Position numbers and translations under genes: made by a program. Shown here piece by piece: positions 1 to 7,206 of a stretch of 38,535 nucleotides of DNA. The notes below the pieces were generated by a model. That model did no database searches and had not been told where the DNA came from. It saw nothing but the letters and a program-made list of their open reading frames with translations. Where the stretch lies: the NCBI GenBank assembly GCA_028293445.1, contig JAQGOU010000107.1, positions 1-38,535 of the forward strand. Direction: 5' to 3'. Position 1 is the stretch's first letter; each line of letters starts with the position of its first letter. Origin of the DNA: Verrucomicrobiales bacterium (GTDB lineage: Bacteria > Verrucomicrobiota > Verrucomicrobiia > Limisphaerales > JACDHS01).

Positions 1-1732
1 CATTGCTGTCCTCTCTGATCTGCTTTGTTTCGAGAGTTCCATCTTTAATATTGTAAGTGCCCTTGCCGACGCCGCCGTTGCAGAACGCAACGCTGGCACT
101 GGAAACGGTACCACCGACTTGATTGACGATGCTCGTTGCTCCTGCGGCATAGGGGATTGCGAGGATAGCATTACCCATGGTTATGGTGCTGTTATCGATA
201 TTAAGCTGCGCCGTGATCGGGTTCGCGCTGTCTCCCACCCGCAAAGTATTGGTCGAGCTTAAAGTGAAGCTCGCTCCGTTTGTCAGGATGAGTTGCGCGC
301 CTGCTCCGGTCGGGAGGGACCCGACGGAGTAATTGCCTTGCGAAGCGAAGATGCCGCCGTCGACAATATATTTACCTTCATCGATTTTAATCGCAGGAGT
401 CGCCGCGCTGGCCTGACCAATATTCATGGTTCCTTTTAGGTGCACAGTGCCGCCGCCGCTTAAGGTGTGGTCGCCGTTTACGCCCACCGTGTTGAGGTTG
501 GTCAACAGGACTTCACTCCCACTCGCCACGTTCCATGATTTGGGGAATGTGGTGCTCCAGGAGAGGTCTCCGCCAAAGGTGTTCGTTCCCGCGAGGTTCG
601 CGATCGATGTGGTGAGCGTCCATGGCAGTCCGGAAAGTGCAAACCCGCCATTGCTGAAAGTTACGGAGGGCGCGATCAAGTCCGCTATGTCGTTGACGTT
701 CACCTGGCGCGTCGTGCCATTGAAAATGAGCGAGTTGCCAGTGATCGGAGGAACTCCGCCCCAGTTGTCGCCCGTGCTCCAGTTGTCGTCGCCGCCGCCA
801 CCGTTCCAAACCGTTTGCGAAACCGAGGGCGCGGAAATTAAAGTGACCGCAAAGTTGTCGTAGGTTGCAACTGTATTGCCCGCAATGTCCCAGCTTATAA
901 AGCGACCGGGGCCATCGAGTCGCCATTTGTTCGCAACCTCGGCGCTGGCTTGAGTATCGTAGATCAAGTTCGTCGCCGAGGCTCCGATGATATACACTTC
1001 AATCCTCGAGTTATAGTTCGTGCCGCTTTCTGGTCCCGCGTCAGTGACATGAATTCGAAAGGTAACCTCTGTTCCAAATGCTCCAGCGACGCCACCCGTG
1101 ATGATGGGACTGTTGATGTTTGTTGGGCTTGGGAATCCGTGGGATAGCGAGTTAATGCGCTTCTGCACGGTATAATTTAAGTCTGCAGTCCCGATACGAT
1201 AGAGCTGTATGCCGAAATCCCAGTTATTCGCATCAATTTCCGCGGTGGCAAATCCAAGGGAAAAACGCGCGTTACCGTTAGCCGTAGGAGTATCGTTATC
1301 CATGGTGATTTGAATCTCATAGATCGACGGATTCGTCGGACTCGCGTTGGGGACACCCAGTGCAGGAGCAAAATCAAACGGCGCCGTTCCGTTCGCGGAA
1401 AGAGTGAAGCGCCCTGAGCTGCCTGACCCAGCAACCTTTAATCTATTCGTATTCGCCGTTAGACCGTTGCCGATGGTGAATGAGTTTGTTGATTTGGCGG
1501 TGCCGGTCTGAGTATAGAGATAGCGCAGGTTCGCGGCACTCGTCCCCGTGATACGGGTGAATGGAGGCGTCCCTTGCGGATTAATTCCTGAGTTTACCCC
1601 GTTGCCCAAGGCAAAGCCGGCGTTCACATTCGTGGCAGTATAGTTATCCCTGACGATTTCCACGCCTTGAAGGGCGATACCCGATATGGCCAGCACGAGG
1701 CTGAACAGCATTGTTAGTTTATTTGTTTTCAT
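1..1732 (-). CDS. Secreted repeat protein with autotransporter-associated beta-strand repeats, 5' part (truncated by window edge)
   Basis: The reading frame is open without a stop from the ATG at 1732 to the window edge (577 codons); the 3' end is missing. Residues 1-22 form a signal peptide (MKTNKL, a hydrophobic core, then a small-residue cleavage region). Residues of about 25-270 are a beta-rich module also found at the N-termini of the proteins at 3444-5690 and 16223-23128. It is recognised by GFALGNGVNSGINP, RFTLSANGTAPFDFAPAL, NWDFGIQLYR, VTDAGPESG and ATYDNFAV. Then comes a WNGGGGDDNWSTGDNW segment and passenger-type repeats (NGTTRQVNVND, NGGFALSG, GTMNIG) closely parallel to the protein at 16223-23128. 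A GGAAGAG ribosome-binding site lies about 15 nt upstream. The gene follows the sulfatase by 48 bp and probably belongs to its operon. The C-terminal function cannot be seen. Family membership is clear; the surface or structural role is inferred. Confidence 0.85.
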   Translation of the reverse strand, partial: MKTNKLTMLFSLVLAISGIALQGVEIVRDNYTATNVNAGFALGNGVNSGINPQGTPPFTRITGTSAANLRYLYTQTGTAKSTNSFTIGNGLTANTNRLKVAGSGSSGRFTLSANGTAPFDFAPALGVPNASPTNPSIYEIQITMDNDTPTANGNARFSLGFATAEIDANNWDFGIQLYRIGTADLNYTVQKRINSLSHGFPSPTNINSPIITGGVAGAFGTEVTFRIHVTDAGPESGTNYNSRIEVYIIGASATNLIYDTQASAEVANKWRLDGPGRFISWDIAGNTVATYDNFAVTLISAPSVSQTVWNGGGGDDNWSTGDNWGGVPPITGNSLIFNGTTRQVNVNDIADLIAPSVTFSNGGFALSGLPWTLTTSIANLAGTNTFGGDLSWSTTFPKSWNVASGSEVLLTNLNTVGVNGDHTLSGGGTVHLKGTMNIGQASAATPAIKIDEGKYIVDGGIFASQGNYSVGSLPTGAGAQLILTNGASFTLSSTNTLRVGDSANPITAQLNIDNSTITMGNAILAIPYAAGATSIVNQVGGTVSSASVAFCNGGVGKGTYNIKDGTLETKQIREDSN

Positions 1733-1780
1733 GTGTTGCGCGCTTTCTCTCTTCCTTTTTTACAGTCTAAAAATTCAGTT

Positions 1781-3439
1781 TTATTTCGGCATCGTCTGCC
1801 ACCAGGTAATCAGTTGATCCGCCATTGAGTTGGCTAAAGTGCTCTGGCTGCCAACGACATTGGTCGTTTCAAATGGGTCAGTATTGAGGTCGTATAATTC
1901 GATGACGCTCTTGGTGTAATCCGTGAGCACTTTCCAATTGCCGATGCGCAACGCGAGGGGAGGGGCGTGATGATAATTTCCAACTCCCGGACCCGCATCG
2001 TTGATGAACCACCAATAGATCGGTTTCGTTCGCGTTTGGCTTTGACCGAGGATGGCGGCACTCATGTCTTCTCCATCGGGAATGTTATTCGCCGGCAAAC
2101 TGATTTGCGCGAGGGAGCAAACCGTCGGCAGGAAGTCCACACCACTGAGCACTGTGTTCGTGTTGATGGCTCCTTGCGGAATGTGATTGGGCCAACGGAC
2201 AATGAATGGCAATCGCGTTCCACCTTCGTAAAGACTTCCTTTGCGTCCGCGCAATCCACCATTGCGCGCTAAAGCAAATGCGGTCGTCCCATCTCCCGGT
2301 GCTCCGTTGTCGCTCGCGTAAATGACGATGGTATTCGTCGTCAGTTTCAAATTGTCCAGCGCCGTGAGAAAGCGGCCGATTTGCAAATCCAGATTCTCCA
2401 GCACCGCGTAAAACTTTTGTTCATTCACATCGGAAGTAACCGTCGAATATTTCGACCATGTCCCCGCCGCAGGTAGCCAAGCGGTGTGAACATCGTTGAA
2501 CCAGAGATTCACGTAACAGGGGTCGTTGGTATGCGCGGCGAGGAAAGCCACGGCGTCATTGACCTGGTTGGAAGCCGCCTCCGCTTTCGGCATCCACTCC
2601 AACACCCCTTGCTTCGCTTGCGCGCTGAGCGTCGACAATGCATCGCCGTTAAAAAGCACGCGGTTACCCAATCCTTCAAACGACACCACCGATTCATCAA
2701 ACCCGTAAGCCTGCGGCAACGGGGAGTCATCGACGTTTCGACCCGAATCCAAATGCCATTTCCCGAAGTGACCGGTTTTGTAGCCCGCCGCTTTAAAAGC
2801 GCGCCCGATGTTTGGCGCGAGCGGGTCCGCAAAGTCCGCCATGTTCCGCGAGCGGTTAACGCTTTTGTTGTCGAGGTAAGAGGTCACGCGCCAGCGCCCG
2901 GGATAAGAGCCAGTGAGCAACCCGGTCCGTGAAGGTGAGCAAATCGGTGAAGCCGCATGATATTGCGTAAACCGAATTCCCTGTGACGCCAGGCGATCAA
3001 TATTGGTCGTGGTGACGACGGGCGTTCCGCTCGTGCGATAACAGCTCGTGTCCGCATAGCCCATATCATCAATGAGGATGAAGACCACGTTCGGCTTGTT
3101 CGTTTGCGCCGCGCTCGCGACATGAACGAACAACGAAAGCGCGCAAATCAAAACAGTCCCGAGAATCCCAACGGGATTCCGTCCCAGAGCCCAGGGTTGG
3201 CAAAGCCTACCCTGGGATAAACGCACAAGGAATTCATCAACCACAACGTGGTTGCGTCCACCCCGTTCCTCAGTTCGTGACGCAACCCCTTCAGGGTTGA
3301 TTGAAATTGATCGCTTGACCCAGGGTAGCTCGTTCCTCGCAACCCTGGGCTTTGGGGCGCAATCCCGTTGGGATTGAAGAGAGAGCGCCCGATGCAGTCC
3401 GGTCCTCGCGCTTGCCAAATATGTTAAAAATCTTTTCAT
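1781..3439 (-). CDS. Secreted type I sulfatase (arylsulfatase family) with an interrupted signal peptide
   Basis: This 552-aa protein carries the alkaline-phosphatase-fold sulfatase signature. Metal-binding DD is in FILIDDMGYAD (about residues 120-130). The formylglycine cysteine (about residue 167) sits in PICSPSRTGLLTG, a CxPxR motif. GKWHL follows, then a second metal site in ASDNGAPGDG and GLRGRKGSLYEGGTR. Such enzymes hydrolyse sulfate esters, usually of polysaccharides, outside the cytoplasm; the substrate cannot be predicted. The N-terminus is odd. A basic start (MKRFLTYLASARTGL) is separated from the hydrophobic core (ILGTVLICALSLFVHVASA) by about 71 residues encoded by the palindromic element at 3164-3375, which is read through in frame. 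Start: ATG at 3439, with an in-frame TTG one codon upstream, 4 nt after the stop of the SUMF1 gene, so translation is probably coupled. Activity needs cysteine-to-formylglycine conversion, and the neighbouring SUMF1 protein looks unable to do that. Confidence 0.9.
   Translation of the reverse strand: MKRFLTYLASARTGLHRALSLQSQRDCAPKPRVARNELPWVKRSISINPEGVASRTEERGGRNHVVVDEFLVRLSQGRLCQPWALGRNPVGILGTVLICALSLFVHVASAAQTNKPNVVFILIDDMGYADTSCYRTSGTPVVTTTNIDRLASQGIRFTQYHAASPICSPSRTGLLTGSYPGRWRVTSYLDNKSVNRSRNMADFADPLAPNIGRAFKAAGYKTGHFGKWHLDSGRNVDDSPLPQAYGFDESVVSFEGLGNRVLFNGDALSTLSAQAKQGVLEWMPKAEAASNQVNDAVAFLAAHTNDPCYVNLWFNDVHTAWLPAAGTWSKYSTVTSDVNEQKFYAVLENLDLQIGRFLTALDNLKLTTNTIVIYASDNGAPGDGTTAFALARNGGLRGRKGSLYEGGTRLPFIVRWPNHIPQGAINTNTVLSGVDFLPTVCSLAQISLPANNIPDGEDMSAAILGQSQTRTKPIYWWFINDAGPGVGNYHHAPPLALRIGNWKVLTDYTKSVIELYDLNTDPFETTNVVGSQSTLANSMADQLITWWQTMPK
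3164..3375. repeat. 212-bp multi-hairpin palindromic element inside the sulfatase signal-peptide region
   Basis: The element is bounded by AATCCCAACGGGATT (3164-3178) and its exact complement AATCCCGTTGGGATT (3361-3375). Inside are two CCCAGGGT..ACCCTGGG hairpins (3190-3216 and 3319-3349). In the middle are the palindromes AACCACAACGTGGTT (about 3240-3254) and CAACCCCTTCAGGGTTG (about 3283-3299). It resembles the GC-rich palindromic elements scattered in Verrucomicrobiota and Planctomycetota genomes, which often leave odd peptide stretches when inserted into genes; that comparison is from memory. No transposase is encoded, so it would be a MITE- or REP-like element. Its insertion kept the sulfatase frame open. 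Confidence 0.8.
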
Positions 3440-3443
3440 CAAC

Positions 3444-5690
3444 TCACGGTGTCAGGCTGAACGTTGCAGATTCCGCCGCGACCAGGTCGTTGCCCGCGGG
3501 CAACGCCACTCGAAAACCAAAATGACCCATCGCAAAACGCGGCGGCGCATCCGCTCGGTTCGCCACGCGACTCTTCCACGCGATATCCACGCCACTGCCG
3601 CCGCGATAAACTCGATCGCCGCCCCACGATGCTGAGGACGGTCCGCGGGTGTTGTCACTCGAAGAGCGCGCGTCGGAATACCAGGCGTCGCCGTAAAGAT
3701 CCCAACACCATTCCCAGGTGTTTCCGGCCATGTCGTAAACTCCGTAGCCACTCGGACGGAAACTGCCGGTCGGCAAAACATTGGGATACGCGAGCGCCTG
3801 CGGATGAGGTCCCGGCGCGTTGTTCACGTCGAAGCTTTCGAACGAAGTGCTCCAATAATTTGCTTCCACTTGCGTAATCGTATCGCCGAAAGGAAAGCGT
3901 TTTCCTACCAACCCGCCGCGTGCCGCTTTCTCCCATTCTGCTTCCGTTGGTAAGCGATAGCCCGCGCCGTTCCAGCGCACATTGGCTTCCTTCAAATTGA
4001 CCTGGCCCGTCCGGTAGACGCTGGTCCATGCCTTGTCGACGAAGTAAGCGGGAGGGAAACTTTCTTTCTCCGAACGCGCGTTGCACCATTTCACGGCGTC
4101 GTGCCAACTCACTTGTTGGATGGGTAAATTAGCGGCTGCCGCGACGCCTGCATTATCAAAGGTGTAGCCGTGGTTGGTCGCCCATTGGGTAACATCGTCC
4201 CAGAGCGCCTTCGTGACTTCATGACGTCCGAGGTAAAATGCGCTGACGTTAACGGTGTGCGTCGGCAATTCGCAGGAGAGCCCTTCGCCTTTGCTGTCGC
4301 CCATGCTGAATGCGCCCGCTGGAATCAACGCCAGATCTGGTCCAATGAGAGATCGATCAGCCACAATTTTGATTCGCACCGTCGCGGCCGCGAGCACCGA
4401 CCAGTCAGCTCCGGCATCCCAGACAATGTGCAGGCCCGTGCCGGGATTCACTCCATCACCCACATCACCGCTGAAGCTCGCCGCCGCTGCGTGGTAGGTT
4501 TGGCCTCCGTCCGTGGAAATTAAAACAGAGATGGAAGCAGCGCCTCCGTACACATCCGACAAGTTGAAATAAATATCCACGAGGCTCGTTCCTGTCCGCG
4601 GCACGGCGATCACGTTCGTCAAGGCCAGTCCGGAATGCGCCAGTTGCGCGACGGCAAAATAGTTCGCTGCCGTGCGATTGATCGTGGCGGTCACGGCCGT
4701 GCTGGTGGTCGCGGCGGTTAAGTTCGCGGCGAGCAACCACGCCGGTGAACCGAGTTCCGTCGATCGCAGCACAGAATAATTCGTTCCGGGCAGACTATTC
4801 CACGCCAGTTGCAAGCCGCTCGGCGGAACAAGCTGCTGCGAAGTAATCTTAAATGGATGATTGGTGAGAACAGGGGGCGCGGGCGGGGGCGATACCGTCA
4901 GCGAGAAGGCGTCGTAAGTGACGGGGCCGGCGCCGCCCGCCGTATCGAACAGAACGAGTCGTGCGGCTGAACCTTCAAAACGAAAATCATTCGTCGCACT
5001 GGTAAAGAGGAGTGAATTGTTGACGAACACTTCGTAACGCGAATTGAAATTTCCCGCGCCCGACTCCGCGCCCGCGTCGGTGATGCGCAGCCGCAAATCA
5101 ATTTCGTCACCCGCGGCGTCGATCAGGGTGGCGATAATGTTATTGTAATCGGCGCCACTTGGATTCGAGCCGCCATCGACGCGGCGATAGATATAGAGAT
5201 TGGCATTACTGTTCACCAGTTGGATGCCGAGGTCCCAGTCTTGAATGCCACCATCAACGGGTGCCAGGCCGAAGGAGGTCCGCTCGGTCCCCGGACTTTT
5301 ATTGGCAATCTTCACCGCCAATTCGTAAATGACCGGATCGGTTGGAGTCGCCTCGCTGGTCCCGAGGGCGGGTTGTAAATCGAATGGATTGGAGCCATCG
5401 GACGTGAAGGTGAAACGTCCCGCCCCGCCCGTCGCGGTCACGTTGATTTTGTTACTGAGAATAGAATAGCTGGAAGGCGACCTGGTCGTGGCGGTTTGCA
5501 GATAACTCACCCCGGACGCCGCCGTCCCGCCGAGGCGCGTGCTGACCTGATAATTGACACCCGTATTCACGTTAAAACCAGACCCTGAAGAACTGCCTCC
5601 CGTCACATCACAGGAGTCAGAAAGTACAACCTGCCCGAAAAGCGACACCGAGCGAAGCGCCAGGAGCGTGATGAGAAGGAAATATTTCAG
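3444..5690 (-). CDS. Secreted SUMF1 (formylglycine-generating-enzyme fold) protein with shared beta-rich N-terminal module; lacks the catalytic cysteines
   Basis: Numbered from the GTG at 5648 (734 aa). Residues 1-225 are the module shared with the proteins at 1-1732 and 16223-23128 (SGSGFNVNTGVN, ITDAGAESG, VTYDAFSL). Residues of about 240-435 are Ig/Fn3-like, ending in a GDVGDGVNPGTGLHIVWDAG segment typical of bacterial SUMF1 proteins. Residues of about 438-718 are the SUMF1 domain: LIPAGAFSMGDS, YLGRHEVTKALWDDV, VSWHDAVKWCNARS, GYRLPTEAEWEKAARGG, YDMAGNTWEWCWD, VYRGGS, FGFRVAL. The stretch after RGGS reads GVDIAWKSRVANR, without the two cysteines that true FGEs carry in this loop, so it is probably not a formylglycine-generating enzyme. 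The frame continues upstream of the GTG into LKYFLLITLLALRSVSLFGQ, a good signal peptide, but the stop at 5697 leaves only ATC (5696, 5693) or CTG (5690) to start it. CTG 5690 is given here. It heads the cluster with the sulfatase. Confidence 0.85.
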   Translation of the reverse strand: MKYFLLITLLALRSVSLFGQVVLSDSCDVTGGSSSGSGFNVNTGVNYQVSTRLGGTAASGVSYLQTATTRSPSSYSILSNKINVTATGGAGRFTFTSDGSNPFDLQPALGTSEATPTDPVIYELAVKIANKSPGTERTSFGLAPVDGGIQDWDLGIQLVNSNANLYIYRRVDGGSNPSGADYNNIIATLIDAAGDEIDLRLRITDAGAESGAGNFNSRYEVFVNNSLLFTSATNDFRFEGSAARLVLFDTAGGAGPVTYDAFSLTVSPPPAPPVLTNHPFKITSQQLVPPSGLQLAWNSLPGTNYSVLRSTELGSPAWLLAANLTAATTSTAVTATINRTAANYFAVAQLAHSGLALTNVIAVPRTGTSLVDIYFNLSDVYGGAASISVLISTDGGQTYHAAAASFSGDVGDGVNPGTGLHIVWDAGADWSVLAAATVRIKIVADRSLIGPDLALIPAGAFSMGDSKGEGLSCELPTHTVNVSAFYLGRHEVTKALWDDVTQWATNHGYTFDNAGVAAAANLPIQQVSWHDAVKWCNARSEKESFPPAYFVDKAWTSVYRTGQVNLKEANVRWNGAGYRLPTEAEWEKAARGGLVGKRFPFGDTITQVEANYWSTSFESFDVNNAPGPHPQALAYPNVLPTGSFRPSGYGVYDMAGNTWEWCWDLYGDAWYSDARSSSDNTRGPSSASWGGDRVYRGGSGVDIAWKSRVANRADAPPRFAMGHFGFRVALPAGNDLVAAESATFSLTP

Positions 5691-5718
5691 GATGATCTAT
5701 TTTAGCCCCCGCCAGAAC

Positions 5719-5747
5719 GCGAAAGGAATACCCGCAAATTAGGGTGT
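5719..5747 (-). promoter_or_regulatory. Operator-like dyad ACCC-N8-GGGT upstream of the SUMF1/sulfatase cluster
   Basis: On the plus strand, GCGAAAGGAATA is followed directly by CCCGCAAATTAGGGTGT. Almost the same sequence occurs at 23262-23292 upstream of the metallophosphoesterase gene: an extra A and G in the first part, and G to A within the dyad. The core is an inverted repeat, ACCC-N8-GGGT. In both places it lies upstream of a minus-strand gene whose product has the shared N-terminal module. A shared regulator-binding or promoter element is inferred; no factor is identified. Confidence 0.5.
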
Positions 5748-5771
5748 TTCGATTTATGGCCAACCGCCAAC

Positions 5772-5820
5772 CGTCTATCGTCTATCGTCTATCGTCTATC
5801 GTCTATCGTCTATCGTCTAT
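5772..5820. repeat. Seven exact copies of the 7-bp repeat CGTCTAT
   Basis: Seven perfect head-to-tail copies of CGTCTAT occupy 5772-5820. A slippage-prone microsatellite like this could vary in copy number between strains. It lies upstream of the SUMF1 cluster, beyond the dyad at 5719-5747. No coding role is seen. Confidence 0.95.
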
Positions 5821-5901
5821 GTGAGCGCAGCGAGCTCAGCGATTGGCCGACAGGTTTGGCTATTGGCAATGTGAGCGTTAGCGAGCCCGATCCGTGATCG
5901 A

Positions 5902-6216
5902 CGATTGCAGAAGAAAAATTCCGACGTTGGATCCGCGAACCACGATTGCAGAAGAAAAACTCCGACAAGGTTCCAACGAGGGTCGATTGCAGAAGAAAAT
6001 TTCCGACGTTGGATCCACGAACGGCGATTGCGGAAGAAAAACTCCGACGTTGGATCCATGAACGACGATTGCGGAAGAAAAATTCCGACGTTGGATCCAC
6101 GAACGACGATTGCAGAAGAAAAATTCCGACGTTGGATCCAAAAACCACGATTGCGGAAGAATAACTCCGACTAAATTGCGAAAAACCACGATTTCGGAGG
6201 GAAAACCAGCTCAAAT
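5902..6216. repeat. 41-bp minisatellite array 1 (TGGATCCA core)
   Basis: CGATTG/CGATTT anchors fall at 5902, 5943, 5984, 6025, 6066, 6107, 6148 and 6189, exactly 41 bp apart each time; a partial unit precedes the first. A typical unit runs CGATTGCAGAAGAAAAATTC then CGACGTTGGATCCACGAACGA. Most units hold the 8-bp palindrome TGGATCCA; unit 2 and the last units are degenerate. Because 41 is not a multiple of three, open frames appear on both strands here, but they are repeat artefacts. The array lies between the SUMF1 cluster and the ArsR-type gene. From 6217 to 6331 nothing is recognised. Confidence 0.95.
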
Positions 6217-6331
6217 CTTCCCTGAAGTCCTTTTTCGGAGTGATTTTGCCTGCTTTGGGAGTTCAGACGAGGAATTGAACCTTCGGGATGAGTGCTTGCC
6301 GAAATAAAGGCCGTTGGGAAAGATCGAAGGC

Positions 6332-6673
6332 ATGTCTAACAGCAAAATGGCTCCGGTTCCGGGTGCGAACGAGGTGCAATGGGATCAAAACGAGATTTAT
6401 TTAATGCTCAGCGATCCGATGCGGCGCGGAATGCTTTTGTCCATGGCCCGAAAGGGTCCAAATACGGCGACGGTTCTGGCTGGCGGAGGAGTAAAGCGCA
6501 CCGATTCCGCATTGAAACATTTAGTTTGCCTGCGAGCGGCTGGTTTGGTGATTACCAAGCCGAACCCGAATGACGGTCGCCGACTGCTTTACGCCCTCTC
6601 ACCCGCCGTGTCGGTCACCCTGACCGAAACCGGTGCCGTCATCGACTTCGTCTTCTGCGTCGTGCGGTTGTAG
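6332..6673 (+). CDS. ArsR-type winged-helix transcriptional regulator
   Basis: This small (113 aa) DNA-binding protein has a winged-helix fold. IYLMLSDPMRRGMLLSMARKGP is the first helical part typical of ArsR-like domains (about residues 20-42). The recognition-helix region is about 52-72 (GVKRTDSALKHLVCLRAAGLV). The wing is ITKPNPNDGRRLLYALSP. It ends in a conserved-looking VIDFVFCVVRL tail that I recall from Verrucomicrobiota homologues. There are no obvious metal-binding cysteine pairs of the classical arsenic-sensor kind, so the signal is unknown. Start: ATG at 6332. An in-frame TTG at 6314 has a better spaced AAAGG and cannot be excluded, and an ATG at 6347 is also possible. It is a single gene upstream of the cassette-like cluster, and its target is not evident. 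Confidence 0.8.
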   Translation: MSNSKMAPVPGANEVQWDQNEIYLMLSDPMRRGMLLSMARKGPNTATVLAGGGVKRTDSALKHLVCLRAAGLVITKPNPNDGRRLLYALSPAVSVTLTETGAVIDFVFCVVRL

Positions 6674-6722
6674 AAGGGACCCGAGCCACCTCGACAAAGC
6701 AAAAGTGCCGGCTTAAGGTCAA

Positions 6723-6773
6723 CACCTAAACCGTGATAACCAACGGTTCTGTTGCGCAATATAAATGTTAGGA
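6723..6773 (+). other. Possible degenerate attC-like site at the head of the small-gene cluster
   Basis: ACCTAAAC near the left end and GTTAGGA at 6767-6773 resemble the paired core sites of integron attC sequences. Between them is a perfect 6-bp stem, AACCGT..ACGGTT. The GTTAGGA lies 18 bp before the first small ORF, and the next core-like sites follow at 412, 802 and 1192 bp. Taken alone it is weak, and it may be just a hairpin. Confidence 0.3.
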
Positions 6774-6784
6774 ACTGACAGTTC

Positions 6785-7129
6785 ATGCTTCATCCCCTTG
6801 CTAAAAAGTATCTCATCAAGTTCCTGTTTTTCTTTTGGTTTGTCGTCACGTCACCTCCGCTTTTGCTGCTTATTTGGCTTCGTCAGTCCTACCCAACCGT
6901 CGCACCAGCAATTTCATGGATTGCAATTCCCTTAGCCTTGGCTTGGCTATACGGAAGTTGGTGGCTTGCTTTGACGACCGCTCATCACATGGTCAACGAA
7001 AATCGGATGTTCCTCACCGCTGTTAAGTATACTTTTTGCGATCTAAGGTTTCGGTTGGCCTTTTTGCCGTTACTCGGTTGGTTGTTTACGCCGGACAGGG
7101 AGAACAAGCATGACGATGACGATGTCTAA
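6785..7129 (+). CDS. Small integral membrane protein, cassette-like gene A
   Basis: A 114-aa protein of unknown function. Hydrophobic segments lie at about residues 11-30 (FLFFFWFVVTSPPLLLLIWL), 40-62 (IAIPLALAWLYGSWWLALTTA) and 90-104 (LAFLPLLGWLF). The tail is highly acidic (HDDDDV). No known domain is recognised. It starts at ATG 6785 without a clear ribosome-binding site. The TAA stop is embedded in the GTCTAAC core of the attC-like site that follows, as is common in integron cassettes. Its codons are more AT-rich than those of neighbouring genes such as the lysozyme. Confidence 0.55.
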   Translation: MLHPLAKKYLIKFLFFFWFVVTSPPLLLLIWLRQSYPTVAPAISWIAIPLALAWLYGSWWLALTTAHHMVNENRMFLTAVKYTFCDLRFRLAFLPLLGWLFTPDRENKHDDDDV

Positions 7130-7185
7130 CCAACCAGATCTGTTTACCACTCGCGCGGGCTCGCTGATCCGAAGTACCGTTAGGC
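7124..7185 (+). other. attC-like recombination site 1
   Basis: GTCTAAC (7124-7130) fits the R'' consensus RYYYAAC and GTTAGGC (7179-7185) fits the R' consensus GTTRRRY. The 62-bp length suits an attC site. The outer cores pair well and a GATC/GATC pair lies inside, but the other inner-arm complementarity is weak. It falls exactly at the end of small gene A. No integrase gene lies in the window. Confidence 0.5.
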
Positions 7186-7206
7186 GGCACTAAGCATCTT
7201 GACAAC

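Noticed and set aside
5810-6214. Overlapping open frames of 60-134 codons on both strands, with Phe/Ser-rich or Arg/Lys-rich repeats
   Set aside because: They are by-products of the stop-poor 41-bp repeat read in rotating frames. Several frames are equally open and none has a ribosome-binding site.
5902-6216. Possible CRISPR array
   Set aside because: Units are contiguous and similar throughout, with no unique spacers, and no cas genes are nearby. The same holds for the arrays at 27981-28385 and 38220-38535.
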